Assembly: GCF_024756235.1 (NCBI RefSeq)
Contig: NZ_JANUGY010000003.1
Span: 434,001 to 498,000, forward strand
Direction of reading: 5' to 3'
DNA length: 64,000 bases
DNA from: Massilia kyonggiensis
GTDB taxonomy: Bacteria; Pseudomonadota; Gammaproteobacteria; Burkholderiales; Burkholderiaceae_D
This document shows positions 1 through 9,767 of the stretch, in pieces. Within the stretch, counting starts at the first letter, position 1. The number at the start of each line of letters is the position of its first letter. Below the pieces are notes generated by a model. That model was not told where the DNA came from, did not search any database, and worked only from the letters and a program-made list of their open reading frames with translations. Made by a program: the position numbers and the translations under genes.

Positions 1-689
1 TCTTCCAGGTCGTCGCGGCTGACGTCCAGCACCTGGCCGTAGCGGGCCAGCACGGCATCGAGGTCCTCGGCCGTGAAGCCCAGGCGCGCCATCGGCGCCG
101 GGTCGCGCGTCGCGTGCGCCGCCTGCTGGGCCGTGCGCAGCGCCGATTTCTGGTTGTGCGGATAGCGCCGGCCCGTCAGGTTGTTGAAGACGAGCGCCGC
201 AAGCACGATCAGCGTCGAGTTCAGGCACACGGGCAGGAACGCGAACTTGAAGCCGGCCGCATGGATGGCCGGACCGCCGAGGACGGCCGTCAACGCCACC
301 GCGCCGCTGGGCGGATGCAGGCAGCGCAGCAGGAACATCACGAAGATAGCGCAGGCGCCGGCCAGCGGGGCCGCCAGGGCCGGGTTGTGGATGACCTTCG
401 AGCAAATGATGCCGATCAGCGCGGAAACCGTATTTCCCCCGATCACCGACCACGGCTGGGCCAGCGGACTGGCCGGCACGCAGAACAGCAGCACGGCCGA
501 TGCGCCCATCGGCGCGACCAGGGCCAGCGGCACGATGCCGGAGCCCGCCGTCAGCATGTCGCTGAGGATCGCCGTCACGAACAACCCCACGAGGGCCCCT
601 GCCACCGCGCGCATGCGTTCCCCGCGCGGCACCGTATTCGGTTGCGGTACGAACGAGCGCAACCATTCCAGACTGTGTTCCAGCATCAT
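1..689 (-). CDS. HPP family integral membrane protein (C-terminus outside window)
   Basis: The visible 229 codons begin with an ATG at 689 (a second ATG lies directly after it at 686) and run off the left edge. Several hydrophobic segments alternate with short loops, and the family signature is visible as LHPPSGAVALTAV, preceded by a small-residue-rich helix (LVAPMGASAVLLF). HPP proteins are four-helix inner-membrane proteins; some plant and cyanobacterial members take part in nitrite transport, but the function of most bacterial members is unknown. The sequence after the membrane part (from about residue 190, with PMARLGFTAEDLDAVLARYG) is soluble and is the usual lead-in to C-terminal CBS domains, which would lie outside the window. 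It is divergent from the marR-clcB pair. Confidence 0.85.
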   Translation of the reverse strand, partial: MMLEHSLEWLRSFVPQPNTVPRGERMRAVAGALVGLFVTAILSDMLTAGSGIVPLALVAPMGASAVLLFCVPASPLAQPWSVIGGNTVSALIGIICSKVIHNPALAAPLAGACAIFVMFLLRCLHPPSGAVALTAVLGGPAIHAAGFKFAFLPVCLNSTLIVLAALVFNNLTGRRYPHNQKSALRTAQQAAHATRDPAPMARLGFTAEDLDAVLARYGQVLDVSRDDLE

Positions 690-736
690 TCCTGTCGATT
701 GTAAAAAAGCGGCAACGCCGGGGCGTCGCAAAAATG

Positions 737-751
737 TATCACGTTATGATA
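737..751. promoter_or_regulatory. Palindrome TATCA-N5-TGATA, candidate MarR operator
   Basis: In the AT-rich gap between the HPP gene and the marR gene, TATCA (737-741) is mirrored by TGATA (747-751) around CGTTA. MarR proteins bind short palindromes near their own promoters, and the site overlaps a possible -10 (TATGAT, 745-750) for the rightward pair. This is the only conspicuous dyad in the gap. Assignment to this regulator is inference. Confidence 0.4.
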
Positions 752-794
752 TATTATTTGGTTCCCAAAGCCAACGCCTACGCACTACCCGCCT

Positions 795-1205
795 GTGAAA
801 GACCATTCCTCCCCGCTGTCCAAGACGGATTTCGCCGCATTGTCGGAATTCCGCTACCAGATGCGGCGCTACGAGCGCTTCTCCGAAAACGCCGTGCAGG
901 CGGCCGGCATCACGCCGCTGCAATACCTGCTCCTGCTGCACATCAAGGGTTTTCCCGGACGCGAATGGGCCACCGTCGGCGAACTGGCCGAACGCCTGCA
1001 GGCCAAGCAGCACGGCGTCGTCGCGCTCGTCACGCGCTGCGAGGCGGGCGAGCTGGTCGCGCGCCGCACGAACGCCGACGACCGGCGCCGGGTGGAAGTG
1101 CACCTGCTGCCCAAGGGCGAAGCGCTGTTGACGCAGCTGGCCGCCGTCCACCGCGCCGAGCTGCGCGCCCTGCAGGGCGTCTTTACCGTTCCCAATCTTG
1201 CATAA
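795..1205 (+). CDS. MarR family winged-helix transcriptional regulator
   Basis: A 136-residue protein starting at GTG. It has the MarR layout: an N-terminal helix (RYQMRRYERFSENAVQAAG), helix ITPLQYLLLLHIKG, the winged-helix recognition region (TVGELAERLQAKQHGVVALVTRCEAGELVARR) and the wing DDRRRVEVHLLPKGEALL, followed by a dimerisation helix. It should bind DNA as a dimer, releasing on ligand binding or oxidation; no cysteine switch is obvious (one Cys near residue 77). The chloride-channel gene starts 5 bases after its stop, so the two are almost certainly co-transcribed and the regulator probably controls the transporter. The ligand cannot be told from sequence. Confidence 0.9.
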   Translation: MKDHSSPLSKTDFAALSEFRYQMRRYERFSENAVQAAGITPLQYLLLLHIKGFPGREWATVGELAERLQAKQHGVVALVTRCEAGELVARRTNADDRRRVEVHLLPKGEALLTQLAAVHRAELRALQGVFTVPNLA

Positions 1206-1209
1206 CAAA

Positions 1210-2970
1210 ATGAAAACTGCCACGCACCCTCCCCTACCGCGGCGCGACTTCTCGGGCGACGTCCGTCTCCTCCGGATCGCCGCCCTCGCCGCCGTCATCG
1301 GCGCGCTCAGCACGGTCGCCGCGCGCGTCCTGCTGGCCATGATCCGCTTCTTCACGGACCTGTTCTTCTACGGCAAATTCTCGTTCGCCGAGCTGTCTCC
1401 GGCCGACAATACGCTGGGCCCGTGGGTGATCGGCATCCCCGTGCTCGGCGGCCTGGTCATCGGCCTGATCGCCCGCTACGGCACCGAGGCGATCCGCGGC
1501 CACGGCATTCCGGAGGCGATCGAAGCCATCCTGTTCAAGCGCAGCGCGATGTCGCCGAAGGTGGCCGTGCTGAAACCGCTGTCGTCAGGCATCGCGATCG
1601 GCAGCGGCGGCCCGTTCGGCGCCGAAGGCCCGATCATCATGACGGGCGGCGCGATCGGCTCGCTGATCGCCCAGTACTTCCACCTGACGGGCGGCGAGCG
1701 CAAATCGCTGCTCGTGGCCGGCGCCGTGTCCGGCATGACCGCCGTGTTCGGCACACCGGTGGCCGCCGTGCTGATGGCCGTCGAGCTGCTGCTGTTCGAA
1801 CTGCGTCCGCGCAGCCTGCTGCCCGTGGCGACCGCGTGCGCCGTGGCCGGCTTCCTGCGTCCGCTCGCCATCGGCGCCGGCGCCCTGTTCCCCGTGGAGA
1901 CGGCGCCCGTCGCGCCGATCGCCCTCCTCTCCTGCCTGCTGGCCGGCATCGCATGCGGCGCGCTCGCGTGGCTGATGTCGACGGCGCTGTACCGCGTCGA
2001 GGACGGCTTCCACCGCCTGACTATCCACTGGATGTGGTGGCCGGCGCTGGGCGGCCTCGCGGTCGGCATCGGCGGCTACTTCGAGCCGCGCGCGCTGGGC
2101 GTCGGCTACGACGTCATCGGCGACCTGCTGCACAACCACATGGTCGTCAGCGCCATCGTCGGCCTGCTGGCGGTGAAACTCGTGATCTGGCTGATCGCGC
2201 TCGGTTCCGGCACGTCCGGCGGCGTACTGGCCCCGCTGCTGATGCTCGGCGCGGGCCTCGGCGCGCTGCTGGGCCCTTACCTGCCGGGCGCCGATCCCGC
2301 GCTGTGGCCGCTCGTGTTCATGGCCGCGACGCTGGGCGGCATGATGCGCGCGCCCGTGATGGCCGTCGTGTTCGCATTCGAACTGACGCATGACACCAAC
2401 GCCCTGCTGCCGCTGCTGGCCGCCGCCGCGGGCGCCTACGGCTTCACGGTGCTGACGATGGGCCGCTCGATCCTGACGGAGAAGATCGCCCGCCGCGGCC
2501 ATCACATCTACCGCGAGTACGGCATCGACCCGCTCGAGCGCCACAGCGTGTCCGAGGTGATGAGCACGGAGGTGCATCACATCGACGCGAATGCCACCAT
2601 CGGCGACGTGCTGGCCACGCATTTCGGCCCGGCCCAGAAGCACCGCGGCTACCCGGTCACGCGCAGCGGGCTCGTCGTCGGCATGGTCGAGCGCGACACC
2701 TTGAACGGCCACGCTCCGACGATGCACGTCGGCGACCTGTTCGGCGCCAATCCCCCACTCGTCGCGCTGCCCGGCGAAACCTGCCGCGCCGTGGCGACAC
2801 GCCTGGCTGTGCACGGCATCGAGCGCCTGCCGGTCGTGGCGCAGACGGGGCATGCGCAATTGCTGGGCGTCGTCAGCCGCAGCGACCTGATCAAGGCGAC
2901 CGCCACGCTGCACGACGAGGAGCACGAGCGCCGTACGTTGCGCACCTTGCCGCTGGTGCGCCGTCCTTGA
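1210..2970 (+). CDS. clcB: ClC-family chloride channel/antiporter with C-terminal CBS pair
   Basis: This is a 586-residue inner-membrane protein with about ten or more hydrophobic segments over residues 20-435 and two CBS motifs in the cytoplasmic C-terminal part (EVMSTEVHHIDANATIGDVL and a second near the end). ClC hallmarks are visible: GSGGPFGAEGP around 131-141, in which Glu139 matches the gating glutamate typical of proton-coupled antiporters, and the GTSGGVLAP motif. The selectivity motif usually written GSGIP reads GHGIP (97-101), so the central anion-binding Ser is His. I chose the ATG at 1210; an in-frame TTG at 1198 would overlap marR. The symbol follows the ClcB-like annotation usual for this architecture. 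The transported ion is probably chloride or another small anion. Confidence 0.88.
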   Translation: MKTATHPPLPRRDFSGDVRLLRIAALAAVIGALSTVAARVLLAMIRFFTDLFFYGKFSFAELSPADNTLGPWVIGIPVLGGLVIGLIARYGTEAIRGHGIPEAIEAILFKRSAMSPKVAVLKPLSSGIAIGSGGPFGAEGPIIMTGGAIGSLIAQYFHLTGGERKSLLVAGAVSGMTAVFGTPVAAVLMAVELLLFELRPRSLLPVATACAVAGFLRPLAIGAGALFPVETAPVAPIALLSCLLAGIACGALAWLMSTALYRVEDGFHRLTIHWMWWPALGGLAVGIGGYFEPRALGVGYDVIGDLLHNHMVVSAIVGLLAVKLVIWLIALGSGTSGGVLAPLLMLGAGLGALLGPYLPGADPALWPLVFMAATLGGMMRAPVMAVVFAFELTHDTNALLPLLAAAAGAYGFTVLTMGRSILTEKIARRGHHIYREYGIDPLERHSVSEVMSTEVHHIDANATIGDVLATHFGPAQKHRGYPVTRSGLVVGMVERDTLNGHAPTMHVGDLFGANPPLVALPGETCRAVATRLAVHGIERLPVVAQTGHAQLLGVVSRSDLIKATATLHDEEHERRTLRTLPLVRRP

Positions 2971-3063
2971 GATAGGGCAAGCAGGGTCCAGCGAGTTGCT
3001 GAACAATCATGTACGATAAGCAACCCGCGTTCGCGCGTCGTGTCATTCATCGAGGATAACAAC

Positions 3064-4014
3064 ATGATCAAATCACTCAAGCACACCCTGCTCGCCGCCG
3101 CCCTCGCCGCAGCCACCCTTGGCGCCCAGGCCGCCGCTCCGATGGTCAAGACCCCGGCCCCCGGCTTCTTCCGCGTGATGCTGGGCGACGTCGAAATCAC
3201 GCCCGTCAGCGACGGCACGTTCGACCTGCCGATGGACCAGTTCATGCACCAGAAGCCGGAACTGACGCGCACCGCCGTCACGAAGAACTTCCTGAAGCTG
3301 CCGGTCGAAACTTCCGACAACACCTTCCTGATCAACACCGGCAGCAAGCTGGTGCTGGTCGACACGGGCTCGGGTGCCCTGTTCGGCCCGACCGTGGGCA
3401 AGTTCGTCAACAACCTGAAGGCGGCCGGTTACCAGCCGGAGCAGATCGACGAGATCTACATCACGCACATGCACGGCGACCACGTCGGCGGCCTCGTCAA
3501 CAATGGCCAGCGCGTGTTCCCGAACGCGGTCGTGCGCGCGGGCAAGGCGGATGCCGACTACTGGCTGAGCCAGGCGAACATGGACAAGGCCCCGGCCGAC
3601 AAGAAGGATTTCTTCAAGGGCGCGATGGCGTCGATCAATCCGTACATCCAGGCCGGCAAGTTCAAGCCCATCGAGAAGGATGGCGAACTGGTCCCGGGCG
3701 TCTCCGCCATGGCCGAACACGGCCATACGCCGGGCCACACGGTGTATGCGGTGGAAAGCCGCGGCCAGAAGCTCGTGCTGATCGGCGACCTGATCCACCT
3801 GGCGGCCGTCCAGTTCGACAATCCGCAGGTGACGATCGCGTTCGACAGCGACGAGAAGGCGGCCGCCGCCGCGCGCAAGAAAGTGTTCGACGACGCGGCG
3901 AAGAACGGCTGGCTCGTGGGCGGCGCGCACCTGCAGTTCCCGGGCCTGGGTCATCTCGTGACGCAGGGTAAGGGGTATCGCTGGGTACCGGTCAACTACA
4001 CCCAGATGCGTTAA
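3064..4014 (+). CDS. Secreted metallo-beta-lactamase-fold hydrolase
   Basis: A 316-residue protein with a clear Sec signal peptide (MIKSLKHTLLAAALAAATLGAQA). The metal-binding signature THMHGDHVGG is complete, a second ligand region is HGHTPGHTVY, and a third is GDLIHLAA. This resembles the group of periplasmic MBL-fold hydrolases near quorum-quenching lactonases rather than true class B beta-lactamases; the substrate is unknown. The start at 3064 is preceded by GAGGATAACAAC; an in-frame GTG at 3040 would add eight residues that do not fit a signal peptide. Its TAA stop shares three bases with the stop of the convergent sensor kinase (TTAA at 4011-4014). Confidence 0.88.
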   Translation: MIKSLKHTLLAAALAAATLGAQAAAPMVKTPAPGFFRVMLGDVEITPVSDGTFDLPMDQFMHQKPELTRTAVTKNFLKLPVETSDNTFLINTGSKLVLVDTGSGALFGPTVGKFVNNLKAAGYQPEQIDEIYITHMHGDHVGGLVNNGQRVFPNAVVRAGKADADYWLSQANMDKAPADKKDFFKGAMASINPYIQAGKFKPIEKDGELVPGVSAMAEHGHTPGHTVYAVESRGQKLVLIGDLIHLAAVQFDNPQVTIAFDSDEKAAAAARKKVFDDAAKNGWLVGGAHLQFPGLGHLVTQGKGYRWVPVNYTQMR

Positions 4015-6494
4015 CGTTCCGCCTCGATCCCCGCCAGCAACCCCGCCAGCTCGTCCATGTCGACGGGCTTCACGAGGTGGTGGTCGAACCCCGCCTCGAA
4101 CGCCGCCCGGCGGTCCTGTTCCTGGCCGTACCCCGTGACGGCCACCAGCACGATGGCCCCCGTCTGCGCATCCGCGCGCAGGCGGCGGGCCAGTTCGTTG
4201 CCGTCCATCTCCGGCAGGCCGATGTCCAGCAGCGCCACGTCCGGCCGCTGGTGCCGCGCCCGCTCCAGCGCGTGGTGCGAATCGTGTTCGACGTCGACCA
4301 GGTAGCCGCACGCTTCCAGCAGCATGCCCAGCGTGGCCGCCGCGTCGACGTTGTCGTCGACCACGAGCACGCGCAGCGGGCGCCGCGCACCATCCATCGT
4401 GCCGCCGGCGCCGGCTTCAGGCGGCGCCGGGCGCACCACCCCTTCCATCAGCGGCAGCGCCACCTCGAAGGTACTGCCTTGCCCCAGCCCCGGGCTCGTG
4501 CAGGCGACGGCCCCGCCGTGCAGCTCGACGAGGTTCCTGACGAGCGCGAGGCCGAGTCCCAGCCCGCCCTGCGCGCGGTCGACCGAGCGCTCGCCCTGCG
4601 TGAACAGGTCGAACACGTGGCCCGTCAGTTCCGGCTCCATGCCGATGCCCTCGTCGCGCACCGTCAGCAGCAGGCGCCCGCGCGCGCCGTCGACCGTGGC
4701 CGCGACGTCGATGCGGCGGTCTTCCGGCGTGTACTTGGCCGCGTTGTTGAGCAGGTTGGCGAGCACCTGCACGAGGCGCGCCTTGTCGCCCAGCACCAGC
4801 GCATCCGGGTCGGCGATGGCAACGCCGAGGTGCTGGCGACGCGCTTCGAACATCGGGCGCACCTGCTCGATGGCCTCGTCGACGATGGTGCGGGCCGCCA
4901 CCGGCGCGCGCGCGAGCGTCACGAGACCGCGCGTGACGCGCGACACGTCGAGCAGGTCGTCCACGAGGCTCGTCATGTGGCGCACCTGGCGGCCGATGAT
5001 CGCGCTGCTCTGGCGTACCCGGGCTTCGTCCAGGCGCCCGATGCGCAGCAGGTCGGCGGCGGCGCTGATCGGCGCCAGCGGATTCCTCAGCTCGTGCGCC
5101 AGCATCGCGAGGAATTCGTCCTTGCGCCGGTCGGCCGCACGCAGCTTGTCCTCGGCCGCTTTTCTCTCCGTGATGTCGCGGAAGAACGACACGAGACCGC
5201 CGTCGGCCGTCGGGTAGGCGCGCACCTCGCACCAGATCTCGGCGACGTCCGGCATGCGCTGGCGGTACTCGGCGGTGCCGGCCACCCGGTCGCGCATCAC
5301 GCGGCGGTACATGCGCCCCGCTTCGCTGTCGATGGCTTCCGGCCAGACGTCCCAGTGGTTGCGCCCGATGATGTCATCCGGATCCATGTGCGCGATGCGC
5401 AGGCCGGCCGGGTTCATCTGCAGGACGGTCCAGTCGCGGTCGAGCAGCATGAAGCCTTCCGCGATCGTGTCGAGGATCGTGCGGCTGCGGTCGCGCTCTT
5501 CGCGCAGGGTACCTTGCACGCGCGCCAGGTCGACGGCGGCCCGGATGCGTTCGGCCGTGCCGCGCGCCAGCGCCACCTCGGCGTCGGTCCACGGGTGCGG
5601 CCGGTCCAGGCCGAGCACCAGGAACGCCTGCAGCCGCCCGCCCTTGCGCAGCGGGACGGCAAGGCAAGCCTGCGTGTCCAGTGCCAGGTACGTGCCCTGG
5701 CGGGCGGCCGCGCGCGGGTCGGTACGCACGTCGGCCAGCCGCACGATCTCGCCGGCGCGGCCGGCCTGCGCGAGGCCGGGGCCGAAGGCATCCATGGAAA
5801 ACGTGTGGCCAGCCACGCTGGCCAGCCCGGGCCGGTTCCAGTCGCGCGCCACGTCGAGCGTATCGAGCGCCTCGTCCACTTCGCCGTACAGCACGCGCGC
5901 CATGCCCAGCTCCAGGCCCAGCAAGGTGCAGCCCGTGCGGATGGCTTCCTCGGCGGACGCGAGCGGGCGCAGCGCGTCCGCCACCGTCAGTTCGAACGCG
6001 GCGCGGCGCTCGGCCTGCACGCGGTTCGTCGTCTCGATGACGGTGCAATACATGCCGGCGACGCGGCCGTGGCTGTCGTGCAGGGGCGAATACGAGAACG
6101 TGAACCAGGTCTGCTCGCGAAAGCCGTGGCGCTCCATCGTGAGCGGCAGGTCTTCGAAGTACGCGGACTTGTTGGACAGCGCGCGGTCGACGATGGGCAC
6201 GAGGTCGGGCCAGATCTCGGCCCAGACGTGCTGGAACGGCGCGCCGAATGCGGCCGGATGCTTGGCGCCGAGGATCGTGGCGTAGGCGTCGTTGTACAGG
6301 AAGCGCAGGTCCGGCCCCCAGGCGATGAACATCGGGAACGACGAGCTGACGACCATCGACACGGCGGTGGCCAGTTCCGGCGGCCAGTCCTCCGGCGCAC
6401 CGAGCGGCGACATGCTCCAGTCGTGCTCCCGCAGGAGACGCCGGACGTCGCTGTCGCCGCCGAGGCCGGCGGTGGTACGCAGAATGTCAGCCAT
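4011..6494 (-). CDS. Hybrid sensor histidine kinase (PAS-GAF-PAS-HisKA-HATPase-REC)
   Basis: An 827-residue cytoplasmic kinase with no obvious transmembrane segment. Domain order: an N-terminal PAS-like region (about 15-150), a GAF-like region (about 160-320), a second PAS (about 330-450), HisKA with the phospho-acceptor in FLAMLAHELRNPLAP, an ATPase domain with an N box (LLNNAAKYTPEDR) and G boxes (DEGIGMEP, GGLGLGLALV), and a C-terminal receiver with VLVVDDNVDAA and the acceptor Asp in VALLDIGLPEMDG. The attached receiver suggests it signals through a phosphorelay or a diguanylate/HPt partner elsewhere. The start at 6494 gives MADIL; an upstream in-frame start would add a proline/arginine-rich stretch. 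There is no response-regulator partner next to it. Confidence 0.9.
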   Translation of the reverse strand: MADILRTTAGLGGDSDVRRLLREHDWSMSPLGAPEDWPPELATAVSMVVSSSFPMFIAWGPDLRFLYNDAYATILGAKHPAAFGAPFQHVWAEIWPDLVPIVDRALSNKSAYFEDLPLTMERHGFREQTWFTFSYSPLHDSHGRVAGMYCTVIETTNRVQAERRAAFELTVADALRPLASAEEAIRTGCTLLGLELGMARVLYGEVDEALDTLDVARDWNRPGLASVAGHTFSMDAFGPGLAQAGRAGEIVRLADVRTDPRAAARQGTYLALDTQACLAVPLRKGGRLQAFLVLGLDRPHPWTDAEVALARGTAERIRAAVDLARVQGTLREERDRSRTILDTIAEGFMLLDRDWTVLQMNPAGLRIAHMDPDDIIGRNHWDVWPEAIDSEAGRMYRRVMRDRVAGTAEYRQRMPDVAEIWCEVRAYPTADGGLVSFFRDITERKAAEDKLRAADRRKDEFLAMLAHELRNPLAPISAAADLLRIGRLDEARVRQSSAIIGRQVRHMTSLVDDLLDVSRVTRGLVTLARAPVAARTIVDEAIEQVRPMFEARRQHLGVAIADPDALVLGDKARLVQVLANLLNNAAKYTPEDRRIDVAATVDGARGRLLLTVRDEGIGMEPELTGHVFDLFTQGERSVDRAQGGLGLGLALVRNLVELHGGAVACTSPGLGQGSTFEVALPLMEGVVRPAPPEAGAGGTMDGARRPLRVLVVDDNVDAAATLGMLLEACGYLVDVEHDSHHALERARHQRPDVALLDIGLPEMDGNELARRLRADAQTGAIVLVAVTGYGQEQDRRAAFEAGFDHHLVKPVDMDELAGLLAGIEAER

Positions 6495-6569
6495 GGCCCG
6501 ATTCTCGCATACCTGTCGGCGGGGCCCATGCACGATTGCAACTTCGTGTCCGGGCCCGCCTCGCGGTTT

Positions 6570-7148
6570 TTACAGTTTGATGAAGTGCTCGCGGTAGTAG
6601 CGCAGCTCTTCGATCGATTCGAGGATGTCCGCCAGCGCCGTGTGCTTCTGCGCCTTCTTGAAACCGGACGCCAGTTCCGGCTTCCAGCGGCGGCACAACT
6701 CCTTCAGCGTGGACACGTCCAGGTTGCGATAGTGGAAGAACGCTTCCAGCTTCGGCATGCCGCGCGCCATGAAGCGGCGGTCCTGGCAGATCGAGTTGCC
6801 GCACATCGGCGATTTATTGGCCGGCACCCACTGCTTCAGGAAGGCGATCAGTTGCTCCTCGGCCTGGGCTTCGTCGATGGTCGACGCCTTGACGCGGTCG
6901 ATCAGGCCCGAGCGGCCGTGCGTGCCCTTGTTCCAGGCATCCATCTTGTCCAGCGTCGCGTCGCTCTGGTGGACGGCGATCACGGGGCCTTCGGCCAGCA
7001 CGTTCAGGTTGGCGTCCGTGACGACGGCGGCCACTTCGATGATGCGGTCGTTGTCCGGATCCAGGCCGGTCATCTCCATGTCGATCCAGACGAGGTTGAA
7101 TTCGTTCGGGCGTGGGATGGATGCTTCAGTAGGATTGGCTTGTGACAT
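6570..7148 (-). CDS. orn: Oligoribonuclease
   Basis: A 192-residue DEDDh 3'-5' exonuclease. The first acidic motif is [13 protein letters not shown], the second lies in [14 protein letters not shown], and the last is [14 protein letters not shown] with the conserved His. Orn degrades short RNAs to mononucleotides and also removes pGpG, the product of c-di-GMP hydrolysis, which matters in a window rich in c-di-GMP genes. The start (MSQAN) follows an AAAGAGAGAAT ribosome-binding stretch. It is divergent from the M48 protease gene, with about 50 bases between the two starts. Confidence 0.96.
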   Translation of the reverse strand: MSQANPTEASIPRPNEFNLVWIDMEMTGLDPDNDRIIEVAAVVTDANLNVLAEGPVIAVHQSDATLDKMDAWNKGTHGRSGLIDRVKASTIDEAQAEEQLIAFLKQWVPANKSPMCGNSICQDRRFMARGMPKLEAFFHYRNLDVSTLKELCRRWKPELASGFKKAQKHTALADILESIEELRYYREHFIKL

Positions 7149-7199
7149 AATTCTCTCTTTGCTGTTAAAGCTAAACCTGCATTTTCTCACAGGCACCGC

Positions 7200-8465
7200 A
7201 TGCTTTCATCCGCGTTTTCGGTTTTGTTCGTCGTCTTTCTCCTGCTCACGCTCGGCCTGAGGTACTGGCTGGCGCGCCGGCACATCCGCCACGTCCTGCG
7301 GCACCGCGACCAGGTGCCGGCCGAATTCGCCGCGAAGATCCCCCTGTCCGCCCACCAGAAGGCCGCCGACTACACGGTCGCCAAGACCCGCTTCGGGCTG
7401 TGGGCCGCGCTGTGGAACACGCTCGTGCTGACCGGTTTTACTTTGCTGGGCGGCCTGCAGGCGCTGTCGACGGCGCTGCTGCACGCGACCGGTCCCGGTA
7501 TGGTGCACCAGATTCTGCTGATCGTCGCGTTCGCCATCGTCTCCGGTGCGCTCGACCTGCCGTTCTCGTACTACCGCCAGTTCGTGCTGGAAGAGCGCTT
7601 CGGCTTCAACAAGATGTCGGTCGGGCTGTGGATCGCGGACGCCGTCAAGGGCGGCCTCGTCGGCGCCGCCATCGGCCTGCCGCTGCTGTGGGTCGTGCTG
7701 ACCTTGATGGACAAGACGGGCGCCATGTGGTGGCTGTACGCCTGGCTCGTGTGGAGCGGCTTCCAGCTCTTGATGATGGTGCTGTACCCGACCGTCATCG
7801 CGCCGCTGTTCAACAAGTTCACGCCGCTCACGGACGACAAGCTGAAGGCCCGCATCGAAGGCCTCATGACGCGCGTCGGCTTCGCGGCCAAGGGCCTGTT
7901 CGTCATGGACGGCAGCAAGCGCTCCGCGCACGGCAACGCCTATTTCTCCGGCTTCGGTTCGAATAAACGCATCGTGTTCTTCGACACCCTGCTGTCGCGC
8001 CTCGCCCCGGAAGAGATCGAGGCGGTGCTGGCGCACGAGCTGGGCCACTTCAAGCTGAAGCACATCATCAAGCGCATCGGCGTGCTGTTCGCGCTGTCGC
8101 TCGCTTTCCTCGCCCTGCTCGGCTGGCTCAAGACGCAGGTCTGGTTCTACACGGGCCTGGGCGTGCTGCCGCTGCTGGGCCAGTCGAACGATGCGATGGC
8201 CCTGCTGCTGTTCTCCCTCGTCCTGCCGGTGTTCACGTTCCCGTTCTCGCCGCTGACGTCGATCACGTCGCGCAAGCACGAATTCGAGGCGGACGCCTTC
8301 GCCGCGAGCCACAGCGATGCGCGCGACCTCGTGTCGGCGCTCGTCAAGATGTACGAGGACAATGCGTCCACGCTGACGCCGGACCCGATCCATTCCGCGT
8401 TCTACGATTCGCACCCGCCGGCCTCGGTGCGCATCCGTCACCTGCGCCTGGCGGGGGCCGCATGA
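7200..8465 (+). CDS. M48 family membrane metalloprotease (Ste24/CAAX-type)
   Basis: A 421-residue membrane protein with hydrophobic segments at the N-terminus, around residues 60-130, 150-200 and 290-350. The zinc site is [13 protein letters not shown], and the third ligand lies in [13 protein letters not shown]. The length and the spread of membrane segments match the Ste24/CAAX protease subfamily of M48 rather than the shorter HtpX. Such proteases act on membrane proteins at the cytoplasmic face; bacterial substrates are mostly unknown. Its stop overlaps the start of phhB (ATGA), and phhB in turn overlaps rsgA, so the three form one operon. Confidence 0.9.
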   Translation: MLSSAFSVLFVVFLLLTLGLRYWLARRHIRHVLRHRDQVPAEFAAKIPLSAHQKAADYTVAKTRFGLWAALWNTLVLTGFTLLGGLQALSTALLHATGPGMVHQILLIVAFAIVSGALDLPFSYYRQFVLEERFGFNKMSVGLWIADAVKGGLVGAAIGLPLLWVVLTLMDKTGAMWWLYAWLVWSGFQLLMMVLYPTVIAPLFNKFTPLTDDKLKARIEGLMTRVGFAAKGLFVMDGSKRSAHGNAYFSGFGSNKRIVFFDTLLSRLAPEEIEAVLAHELGHFKLKHIIKRIGVLFALSLAFLALLGWLKTQVWFYTGLGVLPLLGQSNDAMALLLFSLVLPVFTFPFSPLTSITSRKHEFEADAFAASHSDARDLVSALVKMYEDNASTLTPDPIHSAFYDSHPPASVRIRHLRLAGAA

Positions 8466-8794
8466 GCCTGATCGACCGCCACTGTGTGCACGGCGCACCC
8501 GCGCTGGACGACGCCGCCCTGCCCGCCCTGCTGGCCGAGCTCCCGGACTGGCGTGTGAACGGCACCCGTCTCGAACGTGAATTCGTCTTCCGCGACTTTC
8601 ACGAGACGATGGAATTCGTGAACGCCCTCGCCTTCATGATCCACCGCGAAGACCACCATCCGGACCTCACCGTCGGCTACCGCCGCTGCACCGCGTCGTG
8701 GACGACGCATTCGGCCGGCAACCGCCTGTCCGACAACGATTTCATCTGCGCAGCCAAGGCGGACGCGCTGTACGCGGGACGGGCCGGCGCATGA
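8462..8794 (+). CDS. phhB: 4a-hydroxytetrahydrobiopterin dehydratase (PCD/DCoH family)
   Basis: A 110-residue protein carrying the pterin dehydratase pattern: [17 protein letters not shown], then [16 protein letters not shown] with the catalytic histidines, and a [15 protein letters not shown] end. The enzyme recycles the pterin cofactor after aromatic amino acid hydroxylation; in bacteria lacking phenylalanine hydroxylase it can serve molybdopterin metabolism. No hydroxylase gene is in the window. It is translationally coupled on both sides by ATGA overlaps, which is a common arrangement for betaproteobacterial M48-phhB-rsgA clusters. Confidence 0.93.
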   Translation: MSLIDRHCVHGAPALDDAALPALLAELPDWRVNGTRLEREFVFRDFHETMEFVNALAFMIHREDHHPDLTVGYRRCTASWTTHSAGNRLSDNDFICAAKADALYAGRAGA

Positions 8795-9687
8795 GCAAAC
8801 ACGACCTCACAGGCACCATCGTCGCGGCCCACGGCCGCCATTATCTGGCCGACGTCGACGGCGAATTCCTCCAGTGCGTCACGCGCGGCAAGAAGACCAA
8901 CGTGGCGGTGGGCGACATCGTCCACCTGAAGCGCACGTCGAACGACCAGGCCGTGATCGAAAAGATCGCCGAGCGCACCACGCTGCTGTACCGCTCCGAC
9001 CAGTACAAGAGCAAGCTGCTGGCGGCGAACATCACGCGGCTGTTCATCGTCATCGCGACGGAACCGAGCTTCGCCGACGACCTCGTGTCGCGCGCCCTCG
9101 TCGCCTGCGAGGCGGCGGGCGTCGACGCCCACCTCATCCTGAACAAGGTCGACCTCGAACCCAACCTCGCCCGCGCACGCGAACGCGCGAGCCTGTACAC
9201 GAGCCTCGGCTATCCGCTGCACGAAGTGTCGGCAAAGACGCATCCCGAAGAGACCGTCGCGACGCTCACCCCGCTGCTGCAGGACCAGTCGTCGATCCTG
9301 ATCGGCCAGTCGGGCATGGGCAAGTCGTCGATCGTGAACCTGCTCGTGCCCGATGCCGACATCGCCGTGCGCGAAATCTCGGAAGCGCTGGACACCGGCA
9401 AGCACACGACGACCTTTACGCGCCTGTACAAATTGCCGGAAGGCGGCACGCTGATCGACTCGCCGGGGTTCCAGGAATTCGGGCTGTACCACCTGACGGA
9501 AGGCATGCTGGAACGGGCGTTCGTCGAATTCAAGCCCTACCTGGGCGGCTGCAAGTACTACAACTGCCGCCACCTGGCGGAACCGCAGTGCGCCGTGCTG
9601 CAGGCGGTCGCGGACGGCAAGATCGCGAAGCTGCGCCACGAGCTGTACGCGCAGTTGCTGCACGAGTCCGCGCAGACGTTGTACTGA
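8791..9687 (+). CDS. rsgA: Ribosome small-subunit-dependent GTPase A
   Basis: A 298-residue circularly permuted GTPase. The N-terminal OB-fold region (about 1-70) is followed by GTPase motifs in permuted order: G4 LNKVDLE, then G1 GQSGMGKSS and G3 DSPGFQEFG. The C-terminal zinc finger is visible as [16 protein letters not shown]. RsgA acts late in 30S maturation, checking the decoding centre. The ATG at 8791 overlaps the phhB stop and fits the family N-terminus. About 80 bases separate it from argF. Confidence 0.95.
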   Translation: MSKHDLTGTIVAAHGRHYLADVDGEFLQCVTRGKKTNVAVGDIVHLKRTSNDQAVIEKIAERTTLLYRSDQYKSKLLAANITRLFIVIATEPSFADDLVSRALVACEAAGVDAHLILNKVDLEPNLARARERASLYTSLGYPLHEVSAKTHPEETVATLTPLLQDQSSILIGQSGMGKSSIVNLLVPDADIAVREISEALDTGKHTTTFTRLYKLPEGGTLIDSPGFQEFGLYHLTEGMLERAFVEFKPYLGGCKYYNCRHLAEPQCAVLQAVADGKIAKLRHELYAQLLHESAQTLY

Positions 9688-9767
9688 CAACTTTTCCGAA
9701 ACCGATTTCCCGGAAAGCAAGCAAAAACGCTTATAATCCAAGAGATTATCGTATCTCAGGCACAAAA

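Noticed and set aside
4077-7145. Open frame of about 1020 codons opposite the hybrid sensor kinase and orn
   Set aside because: Shadow of the real minus-strand genes, which have clear kinase and exonuclease motifs; composition is Arg/His-rich and repetitive.
9693-9716. TTTCCG/CGGAAA inverted repeat after rsgA as a terminator
   Set aside because: The stem is only six bases and no T-run follows; it is also close to the possible argF -10.
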